Assembly (NCBI GenBank): GCA_003695555.1
Contig: RFIU01000340.1
Location: 1-7,020, forward strand
Reading direction: 5' to 3'
Length of the DNA stretch: 7,020 bases
From: Alphaproteobacteria bacterium
Lineage (GTDB): Bacteria; Pseudomonadota; Alphaproteobacteria; Sphingomonadales; Rhodothalassiaceae
The translations under genes and the position numbers were made by a program. A model generated the notes under the pieces. The model was not told the origin of the DNA. It saw only the letters and a list, made by a program, of their open reading frames with translations, and did not search any database. Shown one piece after another: positions 6,485-7,020 of this stretch (the first letter of the stretch is position 1; each line of letters opens with the position of its first letter).

Positions 6485-7020
6485 CCGCCGAATTCGGAGC
6501 ATGGTTCGCCAAGATCGCCCTTTGGGCGCTGCCCGTTCTTTTCGCGGTCAGCTTCCACGAAGCCGCACATGGTTATGTGGCCCGCTGGCTGGGCGATGAC
6601 ACCGCGGCGCGGGCCGGCAGGCTGACCCTCAATCCGATCGCCCATGTCGATCCTTTCGGGACGATCCTTCTGCCGCTCATTCTGCTGCTCGTCGGCGGTG
6701 TCGCCTTCGGCTATGCGAAGCCGGTGCCGGTGAACTTCGCCCGCCTGCTCCATCCACGACGCGACAGCGCGCTGGTTGCGCTCGCCGGGCCTGTCACCAA
6801 TCTGCTCCTTGCTCTTGCCGCCGTCCTGCTGCTGCCGCTGACCATGCTGCTGCCCGACGCACTCGCCCGCTGGGCGCAGCCGATGCTGCAGATCATGGTC
6901 TTCTTCAACTGCATCATCGCCGTCTTCAACATGATGCCGATCCCGCCGCTTGACGGTGGAAGGGTGGCGGTGGCGGTGCTGCCGCGTTCTCTTGCGCGCG
7001 AGCTGGCGCGGCTCGAACCC
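6481..7020 (+). CDS. Site-2-protease-type zinc metallopeptidase, family M50 (partial, 3' end outside window)
   Basis: M50 proteins are multi-pass membrane proteases that cut substrates within or near the bilayer. The 180 visible residues include the zinc motif HEAAH (26-30, in SFHEAAHGY) in the first hydrophobic segment, then NPIAHVDPFGTI (51-62) and GYAKPVPVN (77-85). AGPVTN (102-107) follows, and then FNMMPIPPLDGGR (149-161), with Asn150 and the third zinc ligand Asp158. Hydrophobic stretches lie at about 12-25, 62-76, 98-123 and 134-151. This is the short subgroup without visible PDZ or CBS domains, usually about 210-230 residues, so only the C terminus should be missing. The start is well supported: CGAGG (6469-6473) lies 7 nt upstream, and the ATG overlaps the nagZ stop. 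The substrate is unknown. Possibilities include a membrane-anchored regulator or signal-peptide remnants. Co-transcription with nagZ and the SPOR gene hints at, but does not prove, an envelope role. Confidence 0.92.
   Translation, partial: MTAEFGAWFAKIALWALPVLFAVSFHEAAHGYVARWLGDDTAARAGRLTLNPIAHVDPFGTILLPLILLLVGGVAFGYAKPVPVNFARLLHPRRDSALVALAGPVTNLLLALAAVLLLPLTMLLPDALARWAQPMLQIMVFFNCIIAVFNMMPIPPLDGGRVAVAVLPRSLARELARLEP

Noticed and set aside
1..7020. Defence system, mobile element, CRISPR, prophage or biosynthetic cluster
   Set aside because: Every sizeable + strand ORF with family features is a recognisable chromosomal gene. There are no transposase, integrase or terminal repeats, no spaced repeat array and no gene of unknown family.

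Overview
The window looks like ordinary chromosomal housekeeping DNA from a GC-rich alphaproteobacterium, possibly of the Rhodospirillales type. That placement is an inference. It rests on the gene order dgt – argS – SPOR protein – nagZ, the short alphaproteobacterial forms of Dgt and NagZ, and strong G/C preference at third codon positions. All six protein genes lie on the + strand, and two of them run off the window edges. I see no rRNA, tRNA, CRISPR array, insertion sequence or phage gene.

Layout. Positions 1-1333 hold the 3' part of a serine carboxypeptidase (family S10) gene whose start lies left of the window. A 168-bp gap (1334-1501) follows. It contains a perfect 10-bp direct repeat and a weak sigma70-like promoter candidate, and it probably opens the next transcription unit. 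That unit is very compact: dgt (1502-2728), argS (2725-4485), a 77-bp gap with a strong ribosome binding site, a one-pass membrane protein with a C-terminal SPOR domain (4563-5384), nagZ (from a GTG at 5381, to 6484) and the start of a site-2-protease-type M50 membrane peptidase (6481 to the window end). Three of the four junctions are 4-nt ATGA or GTGA overlaps.

How the genes may work together. Dgt hydrolyses dNTPs and ArgRS charges tRNA-Arg. The SPOR protein should sit in the inner membrane and bind peptidoglycan at the septum, with an FtsN-like layout. NagZ trims N-acetylglucosamine from recycled cell-wall fragments in the cytoplasm. The M50 protein is an intramembrane protease of unknown substrate. 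The unit therefore mixes nucleotide pool, translation, division/cell wall and membrane proteolysis functions. It is probably a conserved growth-related gene string rather than one pathway. By synteny, scpA would be the next expected gene, but it is outside the window.

I found no convincing undescribed system. The points most worth checking are a short motif in the periplasmic linker of the SPOR protein, an Arg-to-Pro change in a signature motif of NagZ, the repeat upstream of dgt, and the apparent dependence of argS on translational coupling to dgt.
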